A DNA stretch of 64,000 nt, from the NCBI RefSeq assembly GCF_007751035.1, contig NZ_CP036433.1, positions 9,219,001 through 9,283,000 of the forward strand, written 5' to 3'. The translations under genes were made by a program, and so were the position numbers. The notes below the pieces were generated by a model. That model was not told where the DNA came from. It made no database searches and saw only the letters and a program-made list of their open reading frames with translations. Each line of letters begins with the position of its first letter. The stretch's first letter is position 1. The DNA comes from Lignipirellula cremea. Its GTDB lineage: Bacteria; Planctomycetota; Planctomycetia; Pirellulales; Pirellulaceae. Positions 8,701 through 17,612 of the stretch are shown in pieces.

Positions 8701-11201
8701 TCGACACGGCCGAGTTTTACAGCTACCCGGAAAACTACACCTGGATCGATAACTCACCGGTCAGCGCCACGCTCATTACGAACTCCGTCAACTACGCCGA
8801 ACAATTCGACAAGTACCGGTTGAGGTTCGTCCCCTATCCTTATACGGATCCCACCGCCGCCCTCGACGCTACCACTTTCAGCGGGAATTCCAGCATCTCG
8901 GTGATCGGGCCGCGGCGGTACTACGGCGACGACTGGATTGCCGTCGACCCCAACGAGTCTTATCACCTTTCTGGCTGGGCCCGTTCCGGCGACGGCATGG
9001 CGGCTGATTTTGCGCCAGCTGCAAAACAGTATTTTGGTTTCGCCTCGTACGATTCCGACCTTAATTTGATCGACCCCACGCACGTACTGAAGTATACGAC
9101 GGCTGTCGATACCCGGCTCGCGGCCCCGCTCGTTGCGGGTGCAACCACGATCCAGCTCAACGACGTGACCGGCTGGAGCAACTCGTCCACCGCCCATACC
9201 CGCTCGCTTGCCTGGTATGGCTACGCCAACAGCGACGGCGAAGTCTACGCCGACTACACCTATACCCGGAATGTGCTGGTTGACGCCTGGGCTGTCGGCA
9301 GAATCAACTACACCACGAACACCATTACCCTTCGCACGCCCTGGGCGGGCCCCGACCTGGCCGTCGGCACCGCCTTCCGGAATGCCATGAGCGGCAGCAC
9401 CTTCAACTACGCCGCGCTCGCCGGGGAAAATGTTGGCCTGGAGTGGACCCAATACGAGGCGGACATCACCGGCACAGGTCTCGGGGACGCACAGTTCCGA
9501 CCGGGCACGGCGTATGTAAAACCGCTCGTCCTGGCGAACTGGTCCAATGGAGCGACCAACCAGGTCAGCTGGCGAGAGATCAGCCTGGCGACCCAGCATC
9601 CGCTCTTGTATACGGGCGGTGAAAAAGTCGACCTGCGGTCTTCGATCTACCAGGTCGACACCGGCTATTCCTGGACACAACTTGCGGGTCCGCCGGTTGC
9701 CTTCACCGGAGCAAACAGGTCGGTGGCGAGTTTCACCGCACCGCTCTCCGCCACTTCCTACACACTGCAGTTCCAGGTGCAGGTCACCGGCCCCCAGTCG
9801 CGCACCGAAACAATCAGCGTGCAAATTGATCCGCCCATCGGGCCCGCTTCCAGCGGCGTCACCGTGGCTTCCGACGCCACGACCTTTAGCGGGTCCGAGA
9901 ACTACACGGTCGTCGGCAGCGCGCAAACGATGGGCGACGACATGATCGCCGTCAACATCGGCCAGACCTACGAGCTATCCGGCCTGGTCCGTTCTGGCAA
10001 CGGTTCCGGCGGTCTCTACCAGCCCGGCGCGCGTCAGTACTTTGGCTTTGTCTCGTATGACTCAGACGGCCTGATGATCGAGCCCTTGCATGTGATGAAG
10101 TTCGGCGCCGCAACCGACACCCGTCTGTTCGCCGATCTGCTCCCCGGCCAGACGGTCGTTCAACTCAACGACGTCACCGGTTGGAGTAACGCAGGCGCCA
10201 GTCACACTCGATCCCTGGCCTGGTACGGATACACCAATACCTTGGGCGTTACTTACGACGACTACACCTACACCCGGAACGTGCTGACAAACGCCTGGGA
10301 CGTCGGCTCCGTCGACTTCCTTGCAAACACCATTACCCTGCGAACCCCGTGGGCAGGCCCCGCGTTGTTGGCGGGTACTGCAATCCGCAACGCCGCCAGC
10401 GGCAGCACCTACAATTATGCGGGCCTTGCCAACGAGTCTGTCGGACAAAACTGGACCCAGATCGCCTCGGAAATTTCGGGGGTAGGCAATGCCGCCAATC
10501 AGTTCCGCGCCGGCACGGCGTTTATCCAGATCATTATTCGGGCCAACTACTCCGGCGGGCCAAGCAACCAGATTAACTGGACCGATGTCGCATTGAGCCC
10601 CAAACCTGCCCAGCAATTCTTCGGGGGCAATCCGATTGACTTGCGGGCCGAAACCGAAGGCGCCGGCTTGTCCTATAACTGGAGCCAGATATCGGGCCCA
10701 ACCGCCGCCTTCACCGGCAACGGAACTCGACAGATCCACCTGACCGCGCCCAGCCAGGCTACCCCGTTCGATATGGTGTTTCGCGTCAACATCAACGGCG
10801 GGAGCCTGCCGCTGTCCCAGCGGGTGACAATCCGCGTGCTGCCCAGTTCCCCCACCCCTTCGGCTCCGCAGGCCAGCCTGGCTTTTGGCGCTGCCCCGCA
10901 GTCAAGCTTGTCACCGCTGCTTGAGGAAGCGGCCTATGTTTACTGGTTTAATAATGGATCCCAGCTGCCGGCGTCTGTGCAGCAGGTGCTCGCCACGATT
11001 GAGCGGGAAGCAGACAGCGCCCAGTCGGCCGCCCACCAGATCTCGGCATACCTCGTCAATCTGCAGACAGAGTTGCGGGACGACAGCCAGCAGTTCTTCT
11101 CCCTGGCTCCTGCCGCCCAGGAAAAGCTAAACGACCTGGAAGATCTGTTCCATGAAGCGATCGAAGCATTGACCGGCAAACTGCTCAGCCGGTTAAGCTA
11201 G
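5796..11201 (+). CDS. Secreted metzincin-type metalloprotease with LEPR-XLL-like N-terminus and repeated binding modules
   Basis: The 1,801-residue protein starts with a very basic segment and a LEPR-XLL-like motif (LMVERLEDKVMF, residues 25-36), a signature of exported giant planctomycete proteins. A zinc protease domain follows at about 105-310. Its HEVGHSLGLSH gives H254, E255, H258 and H264, the metzincin HExxHxxGxxH site. Next come a bacterial pre-peptidase C-terminal domain (about 345-450), three ~115-residue Ig-like repeats (450-815) and a GG(V/D)xTAEFY-rich segment (820-1010). Two ~330-residue modules (1021-1350 and 1356-1690) follow, each a putative jelly-roll plus a PKD/REJ-like domain (YSWTQ..GP), then a helical tail. 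The C-terminal half is shared with the subtilase at 36638-41452. It is flanked by the duplicated epimerase gene. Its substrates are unknown. Confidence 0.85.
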   Translation: MRKAMTKLAAKVQNSTKKNRRRRQLMVERLEDKVMFAVDTVNSQEADAAAVSAMASVNLNNLYDGYVNNQGAELAVDVPLDAQVEAALKSLGDFNTGTGNPPLHPLTDTFLLHSNPGAQHVIYLDFDGHTTSNTFWNTDFNGGNDIVTPAYDLDGNPATFSNAELTQIQRIWLRVAEDYLPFNVDVTTEEPPLDSLRRTGASDLAWGIRTVIGPDVLGTGAGGIAYLTSFTYANDTPAFVFNTSEIGVAEAISHEVGHSLGLSHDGENPGDGEYYLGNNGWAPIMGAGYYEPLTQWSRGEYPNATNMEDDLAIITGGNGFTYRPDDHGNTPGASTVLSPVANIITASGVIERNNDVDYFRFSTVAGVVSFDVTPALLGPNLDVQVSLYNEVGGLVMTANPSGQLDATLTATVAEGNYYLVVSNSGDGDVNVDGYSTYGSLGYYTIDGLVTPPLDVSAPTASASASHVTSAGATTHTITVRYTDDQALAIATIGNGDIQVVGPTGTLNSTLVSVDITTDGPVRVATYTITAPGGTWDATDNGLYTIEMVASQVADTSGNFVPAGVIGTFNCNIIPDVSRPTASASATLISSPGTAPKTFTVTYRDNAAVDVTSLDNTDIQVVPPAGAPINATFVSVDVNTNGATRTATYQINPPGGNWDSTDNGVYTIVMASGQVRDTSGNTVNPGAIGTFTVSIQPTDLTIPSATATLSSVGAPATTYTFSVTYRDDQLVNRALIGTGDVIVTGPNGFSTVPALFGATTPATNNAQVIANYRFTAPGGTWDAGDNGIYTVSMVSNQVADTSGNFVPGGVLGTFTVSVNDPSIARIYGTVLDDRITIDINGGSVPVFVVNVNGVSTTLASTVRTVELDTVGNSDRVIINGGVGNESATFRYQSVQLVGSGYQVQVVNAERIQINARGGVNTAQFYGSISDEQFAVYGYYQIPRAYMATGDSFNYAVGFDTFRAEAIEGGVDTAEFYSYPENYTWIDNSPVSATLITNSVNYAEQFDKYRLRFVPYPYTDPTAALDATTFSGNSSISVIGPRRYYGDDWIAVDPNESYHLSGWARSGDGMAADFAPAAKQYFGFASYDSDLNLIDPTHVLKYTTAVDTRLAAPLVAGATTIQLNDVTGWSNSSTAHTRSLAWYGYANSDGEVYADYTYTRNVLVDAWAVGRINYTTNTITLRTPWAGPDLAVGTAFRNAMSGSTFNYAALAGENVGLEWTQYEADITGTGLGDAQFRPGTAYVKPLVLANWSNGATNQVSWREISLATQHPLLYTGGEKVDLRSSIYQVDTGYSWTQLAGPPVAFTGANRSVASFTAPLSATSYTLQFQVQVTGPQSRTETISVQIDPPIGPASSGVTVASDATTFSGSENYTVVGSAQTMGDDMIAVNIGQTYELSGLVRSGNGSGGLYQPGARQYFGFVSYDSDGLMIEPLHVMKFGAATDTRLFADLLPGQTVVQLNDVTGWSNAGASHTRSLAWYGYTNTLGVTYDDYTYTRNVLTNAWDVGSVDFLANTITLRTPWAGPALLAGTAIRNAASGSTYNYAGLANESVGQNWTQIASEISGVGNAANQFRAGTAFIQIIIRANYSGGPSNQINWTDVALSPKPAQQFFGGNPIDLRAETEGAGLSYNWSQISGPTAAFTGNGTRQIHLTAPSQATPFDMVFRVNINGGSLPLSQRVTIRVLPSSPTPSAPQASLAFGAAPQSSLSPLLEEAAYVYWFNNGSQLPASVQQVLATIEREADSAQSAAHQISAYLVNLQTELRDDSQQFFSLAPAAQEKLNDLEDLFHEAIEALTGKLLSRLS

Positions 11202-11322
11202 CCGCCTCCGCCGCCGTCTCCAGGCAGCAGTTTCTGCCTGGAGCGGTCTTTGACCCCACAGGACGCCATCGCAAACACCAGCCGCGCACCGATCGTCGCT
11301 TGGAGACCCAGCATGGCGCGAT

Positions 11323-11339
11323 AGCCAGAACTCCTGGCT
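11323..11339 (+). terminator. Hairpin downstream of the metalloprotease gene
   Basis: AGCCAG, loop AACTC, CTGGCT forms a perfect 6-bp stem 121 bp after the stop codon. Sequence and context resemble the hairpin at 3681-3703 after the other giant-protein gene. No T-run follows, so a rho-independent terminator is uncertain. Confidence 0.35.
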
Positions 11340-11469
11340 CTCGCCCAGACTTCTTTGCCTTCCCGGTGTCTGCCAATAATCAATGGCTAGCTAACCCGGA
11401 AGTCGGTACAACATAGGCTGCTTCGCTCCATTCCGGGATGGGAGCGCTGCGATCAGCGGTAGGCCAAAG

Positions 11470-11800
11470 TTGGATCGGCAGGACTACTTTCAGGAGATGC
11501 GGGCGGCGTGTGAACGCACGCTCGAGCAGGTGGCCGTATGTTCGACCAACTGGAATTCCACCGTGTGACCAGCCGCTTCGGCCTCGACTTCTATCATCTG
11601 CAGGATTACCCGCAGCGAACTCGACTGACGGTGTGCGGAGAAGACACTGCGGCGGGGAAGCAGTGGGTGGGCGAGTTGATGAGCAACAACAAGCATCGCG
11701 ATTACTAAACCGCTAGCGATCAGCGCTGGGATTGGCGCCAGACCCTGCACGACAGCAAACTCTGGGACCATTACTGGCTAAAGCCAGAGCCTGCGGAGAT
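11470..11800 (+). pseudogene. Decayed transposase remnant (probably ISKra4-like)
   Basis: Three fragments in different frames look like pieces of one transposase. Bases 11470-11535 code LDRQDYFQEMRAACERTLEQ, similar to the N-terminus of planctomycete ISKra4-type transposases. Bases 11538-11708 are an intact 56-codon frame that includes LDFYHLQDY and GEDTAAGKQWVGELM, like the central catalytic part. Bases about 11715-11790 code WRQTLHDSKLWDHYW, like a C-terminal end. The internal parts are missing and no terminal repeats were found. The family call is from memory of such sequences and is an inference. The remnant stops about 45 bp before the second copy of the 1,086-bp repeat. Confidence 0.5.
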
Positions 11801-11844
11801 TCAGGCTGGGCCATAGAATCGGGCCGGACACCCTTCCCGGTCAC

Positions 11845-12930
11845 AATTGACAATTCCTCCGGCATCGGGCTACGATGGCTGCCAGTCATTAAACAGGCAG
11901 GCTTTAGCGTATCGGACGGGAATGGCGAAGATATTGGTCACTGGCGCCGCGGGATTCATCGGCTATCACGTCAGCCGCCGCTTGCTGGAGCGCGGCGACA
12001 GCGTGCTGGGACTGGACAATCTCAACGACTACTACGATGTGCGGCTGAAGCAGGATCGTCTGAACCTGCTTCTCGAACAACCGGGCTTCCAGTTTGAAAA
12101 CCAGGAGCTGGCCGAACTGGAACCGCTCATGCTTCTGTTCCAGTCGCAGCAGTTTGACACGGTGATCAACCTGGCCGCGCAGGCGGGCGTGCGCTACTCG
12201 TTGACCAACCCCCAGGCGTACGTGACCAGTAATCTCGCGGGCTTTGTGAATATCCTGGAAGGTTGTCGCCATCACGGCGTCAAGCACCTGGTTTACGCCT
12301 CTTCCAGCTCCGTATACGGAGCCAACACGCGGATGCCGTTTTCGGTCCATCACAACGTGGATCATCCCGTGAGTTTGTACGCGGCCACTAAAAAGGCCAA
12401 CGAGCTATTGGCGCATACCTACAGCCACCTCTATCGCCTGCCCGCCACCGGACTCCGGTTTTTCACCGTTTATGGTCCCTGGGGCAGGCCCGACATGGCG
12501 CCGTTTCTCTTCACCAAGGCCATTCTGGAAGGCCGGCCGATCGAGGTCTTCAATCACGGCAAAATGCGCCGCGACTTCACCTTCATCGACGACATCGTCG
12601 AAGGGGTCGTCCGCGTGGCCGATCGTCTTCCCCAGCCCGATCCGGCCTGGTCGACCGACGCCCCCGACCCGGGCGCCAGCAACGCGCCGTACAAAATCTA
12701 CAACATCGGCAACCATCAACCGGTTGAGCTGATGCACTTCATCGAGTGCATCGAAAAGCATCTCGGCATGAAAGCCGAGATGAAAATGCTGCCCATGCAG
12801 CCTGGCGACGTCCCTGCGACCTACGCCGACATCGACGATCTGGCAGCCGATGTCGGCTTCCGTCCCGGCGTATCTCTCGACGAAGGAATCGCCAGGTTTA
12901 TCGCCTGGTATCGGGAATACTACCGCGTCT
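11845..12930 (+). repeat. 1,086-bp direct repeat, copy 2
   Basis: Second copy of the segment at 3746-4831, in the same orientation, with two synonymous differences at 12860 and 12875. The upstream flank (decayed transposase) and downstream flank (convergent wbpI) are unrelated to those of copy 1. The duplicated unit therefore ends sharply at the promoter and at the stop codon. Confidence 0.95.
11847..11876 (+). promoter_or_regulatory. Sigma70-type promoter of the epimerase gene, copy 2
   Basis: Identical to the copy 1 promoter: TTGACA at 11847-11852, 18-bp spacer, TACGAT at 11871-11876, with the AATTGACAATT palindrome over the -35. Because the upstream context differs, any activator site further out is not shared between the copies. 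Confidence 0.6.
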
Positions 12931-12932
12931 GA
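11922..12932 (+). CDS. UDP-glucuronate 4-epimerase (extended SDR), copy 2
   Basis: The predicted 336-residue protein is identical to that of the gene at 3823-4833, with the same NAD site ([10 protein letters not shown]) and YAATK active-site motif. The gene ends in TGA instead of TAG and faces wbpI, with only 12 bp between the two stop codons. Here the epimerase adjoins the nucleotide-sugar gene cluster, whereas copy 1 adjoins the surface-protein genes. This copy may therefore be the ancestral position, but the direction of duplication cannot be proven from the sequence. Two identical copies should raise dosage of UDP-galacturonate synthesis and also provide a homologous recombination target that would delete or amplify the metalloprotease gene. 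Confidence 0.9.
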   Translation: MAKILVTGAAGFIGYHVSRRLLERGDSVLGLDNLNDYYDVRLKQDRLNLLLEQPGFQFENQELAELEPLMLLFQSQQFDTVINLAAQAGVRYSLTNPQAYVTSNLAGFVNILEGCRHHGVKHLVYASSSSVYGANTRMPFSVHHNVDHPVSLYAATKKANELLAHTYSHLYRLPATGLRFFTVYGPWGRPDMAPFLFTKAILEGRPIEVFNHGKMRRDFTFIDDIVEGVVRVADRLPQPDPAWSTDAPDPGASNAPYKIYNIGNHQPVELMHFIECIEKHLGMKAEMKMLPMQPGDVPATYADIDDLAADVGFRPGVSLDEGIARFIAWYREYYRV

Positions 12933-12944
12933 ATCGACGAATCC

Positions 12945-14042
12945 TTAGGAAGACCCTTGGCTAATTTCTTCTAACAGGACCTGCGCGATGCGCTCGGACG
13001 CCTGTCCTTCGCCATACCAGGGACCAGCTTCAGGTAACGGCTCGCTACGGTTTAACTGCTGATGACAGGCAGCCAGAATCTGGACGGCGTTCGCTCCGGC
13101 CAAAATATTCGCTCCCACTTCGATCGTTTCGGTCCATTCAGTCTCATCCCGCATGGTGACGCAGGGAGTGCCGAAGAAGAAGGCCTCTTTCTGCACGCCG
13201 CCGGAATCCGTCAGCAGCAGCGCGGCGTCGCGCTCCAGCAACAGCATCTCCAGGTAAGAAATGGGTTCGACCAACAGAAAATTCGCGGCGATCGGCGTGC
13301 TGCTCGCAGCGAGCATCTTGCGGGTTCGCGGATGAACCGGGAAAACCACCGGTAGTTCCGCAGACAGGTCATTGGCCGCAGCGATGATCTCCGCCAGTCG
13401 TTGCGGGTCGTCGGTGTTCTCCGCCCGGTGACATGTCATGAGTACAAAATTCTGCGGGGTCAATCGCAGTTCACCAACAGGATTCAATCGGGATTCGGCC
13501 GCCTGAGCGAAGAATTTTGACGAATCGTACATCACATCGCCGACAAGCCGCACACCATCGACAACGCCTTCGTTCTTCAGATGCCCCACCGCCGCCGGCG
13601 TGGGGCAGAACAGCAGCGTCGACACATGATCGGTGACGATGCGGTTAATTTCTTCGGGCATGCGACGATTAAACGACCGTAGTCCGGCCTCCACATGCGC
13701 GATTGGAATGTTGAGTTTGGCGGCCGCCAGCGCCCCTGCCAGCGTGGAATTGGTGTCACCATAGACCAGGACCACCTGGGGCGATTCCTCGATCATTACC
13801 CGTTCCAGTTCCGCCAGCATCCGTCCTGTTTGTTCGCCATGACTGGCCGAACCGACCTGCAGCTGATGGGACGGCGCGGGAATCTGCAGCTCGTCGAAAA
13901 AGACTTGCGACATCCGGTGATCGTAGTGCTGTCCTGTATGGACAACGCATTCCTGGAGGCCAGGCTGATTTTGCAGCGCGCGACTCACAATCGCCGCTTT
14001 GACGAACTGCGGACGCGCGCCTACGATCGTTAGAATTTTCAT
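12945..14042 (-). CDS. wbpI: UDP-sugar 2-epimerase (WbpI type; WecB superfamily)
   Basis: The 365-residue protein belongs to the non-hydrolysing UDP-GlcNAc 2-epimerase superfamily. Landmarks are IVGARPQFVKAA at the N-terminus, HTGQHYD, VYGDTNSTLAGALAA, HVEAGLRS, RMPEEINR and LTDSGGVQKEA. In a general bacterium it would be called WecB. The neighbouring wbpA, wbpB, wbpD and wbpE genes make the final step of UDP-ManNAc3NAcA synthesis, C2 epimerisation of UDP-GlcNAc3NAcA, the better assignment. ATG 14042 is chosen over an upstream frame extension because the Rossmann-like fold starts there and AAGG lies 7 bases upstream. It converges with epimerase copy 2. WecB activity on UDP-GlcNAc remains an alternative. 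Confidence 0.85.
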   Translation of the reverse strand: MKILTIVGARPQFVKAAIVSRALQNQPGLQECVVHTGQHYDHRMSQVFFDELQIPAPSHQLQVGSASHGEQTGRMLAELERVMIEESPQVVLVYGDTNSTLAGALAAAKLNIPIAHVEAGLRSFNRRMPEEINRIVTDHVSTLLFCPTPAAVGHLKNEGVVDGVRLVGDVMYDSSKFFAQAAESRLNPVGELRLTPQNFVLMTCHRAENTDDPQRLAEIIAAANDLSAELPVVFPVHPRTRKMLAASSTPIAANFLLVEPISYLEMLLLERDAALLLTDSGGVQKEAFFFGTPCVTMRDETEWTETIEVGANILAGANAVQILAACHQQLNRSEPLPEAGPWYGEGQASERIAQVLLEEISQGSS

Positions 14043-14601
14043 TTGGCACCTTTTCGTAGAATGCAAGTAAAAGCTCGGCTTGCAATGCTCGGCCGACAAG
14101 GTCCGCCGGGGCGACGTCCTTAAGCCATCACTGGCGAATCACTCTGTATTTGAGGCTTTTTACGCACCGATCAGGAACGATGGGCGCCTCGCCAGCGACA
14201 ATCCTAGCAGGTTCCAGAATGTCCAGTAACCAGCCGATTTGCGCCTGCATCGGGACTCTTACCGTCAAGATGCGCCCCCGGTTTGATCAACGCGAACCAC
14301 TGTGCAGGGGAGGCGGTATTCCAAGCGATTGAAGCGAACTGGCAGGAGAGGATCAATTGTTCTTTTAAAAACGAAACGCCAGATATCCTCTATTGAAACG
14401 AGCTTGCCAAGGACTGTCAGTACTGCAGCTAGTGGAGGCGCGTAGAGCCTTGTGATATTTGCACTAGCGGAAAAACTGACATCGATTCGCTGCAACAGCT
14501 GGCAGTTCGAACTCAAGAAAATTACGATCGTGGCCGCTTCCGGAACGGCTGGCTTGGCCACGTTTTCGGCCCTTGGTTTCTGCTTTTGCCCGCTGGACTA
14601 G
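14043..14601. other. Intergenic region between wbpI and wbpE
   Basis: This 559-bp gap separates two genes of one pathway and holds no recognisable gene. A 99-codon minus-strand frame (14265-14561) has no family resemblance that I can name and no good ribosome binding site. A 7-bp inverted repeat (CGTGGCC 14529-14535, GGCCACG 14556-14562) lies just past wbpE, with a T-rich stretch behind it on the minus strand. It could be a weak terminator, so wbpI may have its own promoter. Confidence 0.45.
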
Positions 14602-15771
14602 CTAGCCCGCTCGGCGGGCGGCGGGGGCGGCGGCTTGTTTCAATTCGGCGATGACCGTCTGTTGCTGCTTCTCCGTCAACTCTGGAAACATGGGCAGGCT
14701 CAGGCAGCACTCAGCGGCGCGTTCGGCGTGAGGAAAGGAGCCGCGACCGAGTTGCAGATCGGCATGCACCTGCTGGAGATGGAGCGGGACCGGATAGTAC
14801 ACGGCGTTGCCCACCTGTTGCTCGGTCAAGCGTTGCATCACGGCGTCGCGGTTTTCGACCTGCACCGTGTACTGGTGATAAACGGCCTGTAAAACGTCTG
14901 GTGTTGTCTCCCCAGCGGACCGCGGAACGGTGGTTCCAGCCTCGGTCCATTCCGCGGGGGGAACGACCGTGGGGCAATCCTGCAGCAAGTGGTTGTAGTG
15001 ATACGCGTGCTGACGACGTTTCTGGTTCCAGGCATGGAGATGCGGTAGTTTGACCCGCAAGATGGCGGCCTGCAGTTCGTCGAGCCGGCTGTTGAGGCCG
15101 AGTTCTTCGTGGTGGTACTTGACTCGGCCGCCGTGGCGGCGGAGCATTTCGGCCCGCTCGTAGACGTCCGTATCGTTCGTAATGAGCATGCCGCCGTCGC
15201 CGAAGCAGCCCAGGTTCTTGCTCGGGAAGAAGCTCAGGCAGCCGGCGTCGCCAAAGGTTCCGGTCTGGCGCCCGTGGTAGGCGGCGCCAAGCGACTGGGC
15301 GCAGTCCTCGACCACACGCAGCTGGCGCCGTTCTGCAATTTCCATCACGGCATCGATACTGCATGGCTGACCATACAGATGCACAGGAAGAATCGCCTTG
15401 GTGCGAGGAGTGATCGCATCTTCGATCTGATTCGGATCGAGGTTGAAAGTGCGGGGGTCGATATCCACAAACACCGGCCGCGCGCCGACAATCCCAATCG
15501 CTTCCGTCGTGGCGACAAAAGTAAACGGCGTGGTGATCACTTCATCTCCAGGTCCGATCTTCAGCGCCCGCAAGGCCAGGTGCAAAGCGTCCGTTCCGCT
15601 GTTGACGCCAACGGCGTAGCGGCAGCCGCAGAAGTCGGCAATCTCTTGCTCGAACGCTTTGGCGTTGGGTCCCAGAATGAAATGTCCCTTTTCCGCCACG
15701 GACTGCATGGCCGCGTCAATTTCCGCCTTGAGCGTTTGGTACGAACGGGTCAGGTCGCACAGTGGAATCAT
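14602..15771 (-). CDS. wbpE: DegT/DnrJ/EryC1/StrS aminotransferase (WbpE type)
   Basis: The 389-residue product is a PLP-dependent sugar aminotransferase. It is expected to transfer an amino group from glutamate to the 3-keto sugar made by WbpB, giving UDP-GlcNAc3NA. Visible landmarks are NSGTDALHLAL (PLP phosphate contact), TPFTFVATTEAI, EDCAQSLGAAY (PLP-ring Asp), and FFPSKNLGCFGDGG with the Schiff-base lysine. ATG 15771 has AAGGA 11 bases upstream and begins with IPLCDL, typical of the family; an upstream extension has no family sequence. The stop lies next to a tail of Ala/Arg (RRAG). It follows wbpD by 71 bp and probably shares its transcript. Confidence 0.9.
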   Translation of the reverse strand: MIPLCDLTRSYQTLKAEIDAAMQSVAEKGHFILGPNAKAFEQEIADFCGCRYAVGVNSGTDALHLALRALKIGPGDEVITTPFTFVATTEAIGIVGARPVFVDIDPRTFNLDPNQIEDAITPRTKAILPVHLYGQPCSIDAVMEIAERRQLRVVEDCAQSLGAAYHGRQTGTFGDAGCLSFFPSKNLGCFGDGGMLITNDTDVYERAEMLRRHGGRVKYHHEELGLNSRLDELQAAILRVKLPHLHAWNQKRRQHAYHYNHLLQDCPTVVPPAEWTEAGTTVPRSAGETTPDVLQAVYHQYTVQVENRDAVMQRLTEQQVGNAVYYPVPLHLQQVHADLQLGRGSFPHAERAAECCLSLPMFPELTEKQQQTVIAELKQAAAPAARRAG

Positions 15772-15842
15772 CGCAATAGCTTCCTTGCCAAGATACAAGC
15801 AGGACCGAAAGGTCGCGCATGGGGAGTTCTGGTCGATCAGAC

Positions 15843-16451
15843 TCAGGGAGTTTCGTCGAGAAAAGCGAGCCGCTGGGGAGCCTGCAGACGGTACGCTCGA
15901 CCGCACTCGCAGGAAGCCGAATCGTTGTTCAGCTGGAGAATCACACCGCACTGGCACGCCCAGCCGTGATGCCGGGCGGGGTTTCCGTACACCACGGCGT
16001 ACGGGGGGATGTCTTTGGTCACCACGGCTCCGGCCCCAATCAGGGCGTAGCGTCCGATGGTGACTCCGCAAACGATGGTCGCGTTGGCCCCGATGCTGGC
16101 GCCCCGCTGCACCAAGGTCGGCAGGAAATCATCGCTGCTATTGCGGGGAAAGCCGCTACGCGGGGTGATTACGTTGGTAAACACCATCGACGGGCCGCAA
16201 AACACATCATCCTCCAGCGTCACGCCTTCATAGATCGAAACGTTATTCTGGATTTTGACATTGTTGCCGACGCGGCCGCGCGGGCCAATCACCACATTCT
16301 GCCCGATTCGACACTTCCGGCCGATTTGCGAACCTTTCATAATATGACAGAAATGCCATATATAGGAATCTTCGCCAATCTCAACGCCTTCATCCACGTA
16401 TGCAGATTCGTGAACAAAAAAGTCTGCGCGGCTGGTTGTTTCGTTTTGCAT
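15843..16451 (-). CDS. wbpD: UDP-2-acetamido-3-amino-glucuronate N-acetyltransferase (WbpD type)
   Basis: The 202-residue protein is a left-handed beta-helix acetyltransferase with hexapeptide repeats, for example [17 protein letters not shown] and [17 protein letters not shown]. The opening [17 protein letters not shown] and IWHFCHIM are typical of the WbpD/WlbB group, which use acetyl-CoA to acetylate the 3-amino group of UDP-GlcNAc3NA. ATG 16451 is preferred because the first family residues come ten codons later and the length fits the family. GTG 16523 and ATG 16499 are possible, and none has a strong ribosome binding site. A C-terminal cysteine pair (CQCG...CECG) suggests a small metal site, a variant tail I cannot assign. 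Confidence 0.85.
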   Translation of the reverse strand: MQNETTSRADFFVHESAYVDEGVEIGEDSYIWHFCHIMKGSQIGRKCRIGQNVVIGPRGRVGNNVKIQNNVSIYEGVTLEDDVFCGPSMVFTNVITPRSGFPRNSSDDFLPTLVQRGASIGANATIVCGVTIGRYALIGAGAVVTKDIPPYAVVYGNPARHHGWACQCGVILQLNNDSASCECGRAYRLQAPQRLAFLDETP

Positions 16452-16575
16452 TTCGGGTTCAAGACCTGTCGTCTTCAAGGGTACACGTTGGCATGACATG
16501 CCTGGAGATTTTCCAGTCGCCACAACCGTGATGTGACAGAAAGAAACGTCACCTTGGGGTGCACTCAGAAATCTT

Positions 16576-17559
16576 TCAGGCGGCGCGGCGCGAACGGGAC
16601 GGCTGGTGCGATGCGTCCTTCAACAGAGGATGCTGCGATCCGACCCAGGAACTCGTCTCGCTGCTCTTGATTTGATGCACCAGTTCGATCGCCGGCCTGG
16701 CTTCTTTAATACCTGTTCCGCGACCCGCCAGGATTTCCTGGTATACCTGCGTATGGAGATCGGTAAAGCCGTTAGAAAACTCTATCTCTTGCCCTTCTAA
16801 CGTCATCGAGCGGAAAGCAAACTTGCCTTCCTGTTTGCAATGATCGGGCAGGTCGTCGGCGTCCGTCGACAGGAACCACTTGATCGTCGCCCGTTCCAGG
16901 TGCAAGGCGCCAGACATTCTGCGGGACTGATTCAGGTGGAGCTCGCTGGCCTCCACCTGCCCAAACAGCCACAGCATCACATCAAAGAAATGAATGCCGA
17001 TGTTCATGGAGACGCCGCCGGATTTTTCCGGCGATCCTTTCCAGGAAGCGTCGTACCAGCGCCCCCTGCGCGTCACGTAGGTCAGGCAGACCTCCGCTTT
17101 TTCGCGCGCCGTTTGTTGTTGAATTTCTTCTCGCAGCCTGATCATCGACGGCAGCAGTCGCAGCTGCAGCACGTTGTAAACGCGCTGGTTGTGTTCCGCT
17201 TCCAGTTCTTCTAAAGCGTCGAGATTCCACGGCGCAATCACCAGCGGCTTCTCACAGATGGCGTCCGCTTTGATGCGCAAAGCCAGGCGGACATGGGCGT
17301 CATGCAAGTAGTTGGGAGTGCATACGCTCACATATTTGACGCGGCCTTCGTCCGGGCCGCGGCGAAGTTTTTCTAAATGACGGTCGAACCGTTCAATCTC
17401 CTTGAAGTAACGAGCTTCGGGAAAGAACGCATCGAGCCGCCCGACGTTGTCGTGCGGATCGGTGGCTGCGACCAATTGATTTCCGGTCTGGTGGATCGCC
17501 TGCAGGTGCTTGGGCGCAATGTAGCCAGCGGCGCCGATAATCGCAAAATTCTCACTCAT
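16576..17559 (-). CDS. wbpB: UDP-GlcNAcA 3-dehydrogenase, Gfo/Idh/MocA family (WbpB type)
   Basis: The 327-residue cytoplasmic oxidoreductase starts with an NAD-binding segment ([18 protein letters not shown]). It carries the EKPL motif ([11 protein letters not shown]) near residue 100 and [20 protein letters not shown] in the substrate domain. It is expected to oxidise C3 of UDP-N-acetylglucosaminuronate, feeding WbpE; the paired WbpB/WbpE reactions are known to recycle NAD through 2-oxoglutarate in other bacteria. ATG 17559 directly precedes the Rossmann fold. It lies 53 bp behind wbpA, so the genes are probably cotranscribed. The C-terminus ends in SRRAA, a tail that recurs in this locus. 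Confidence 0.88.
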   Translation of the reverse strand: MSENFAIIGAAGYIAPKHLQAIHQTGNQLVAATDPHDNVGRLDAFFPEARYFKEIERFDRHLEKLRRGPDEGRVKYVSVCTPNYLHDAHVRLALRIKADAICEKPLVIAPWNLDALEELEAEHNQRVYNVLQLRLLPSMIRLREEIQQQTAREKAEVCLTYVTRRGRWYDASWKGSPEKSGGVSMNIGIHFFDVMLWLFGQVEASELHLNQSRRMSGALHLERATIKWFLSTDADDLPDHCKQEGKFAFRSMTLEGQEIEFSNGFTDLHTQVYQEILAGRGTGIKEARPAIELVHQIKSSETSSWVGSQHPLLKDASHQPSRSRRAA

Positions 17560-17612
17560 CGCTTGAGATTTCCTGGGGAGATAGAGTCGACTTTTTGTTC
17601 GATGCGACGCGA

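Noticed and set aside
14265-14561. 99-codon minus-strand frame between wbpE and wbpI
   Set aside because: No ribosome binding site and no family resemblance; kept only as a remark in the intergenic entry.
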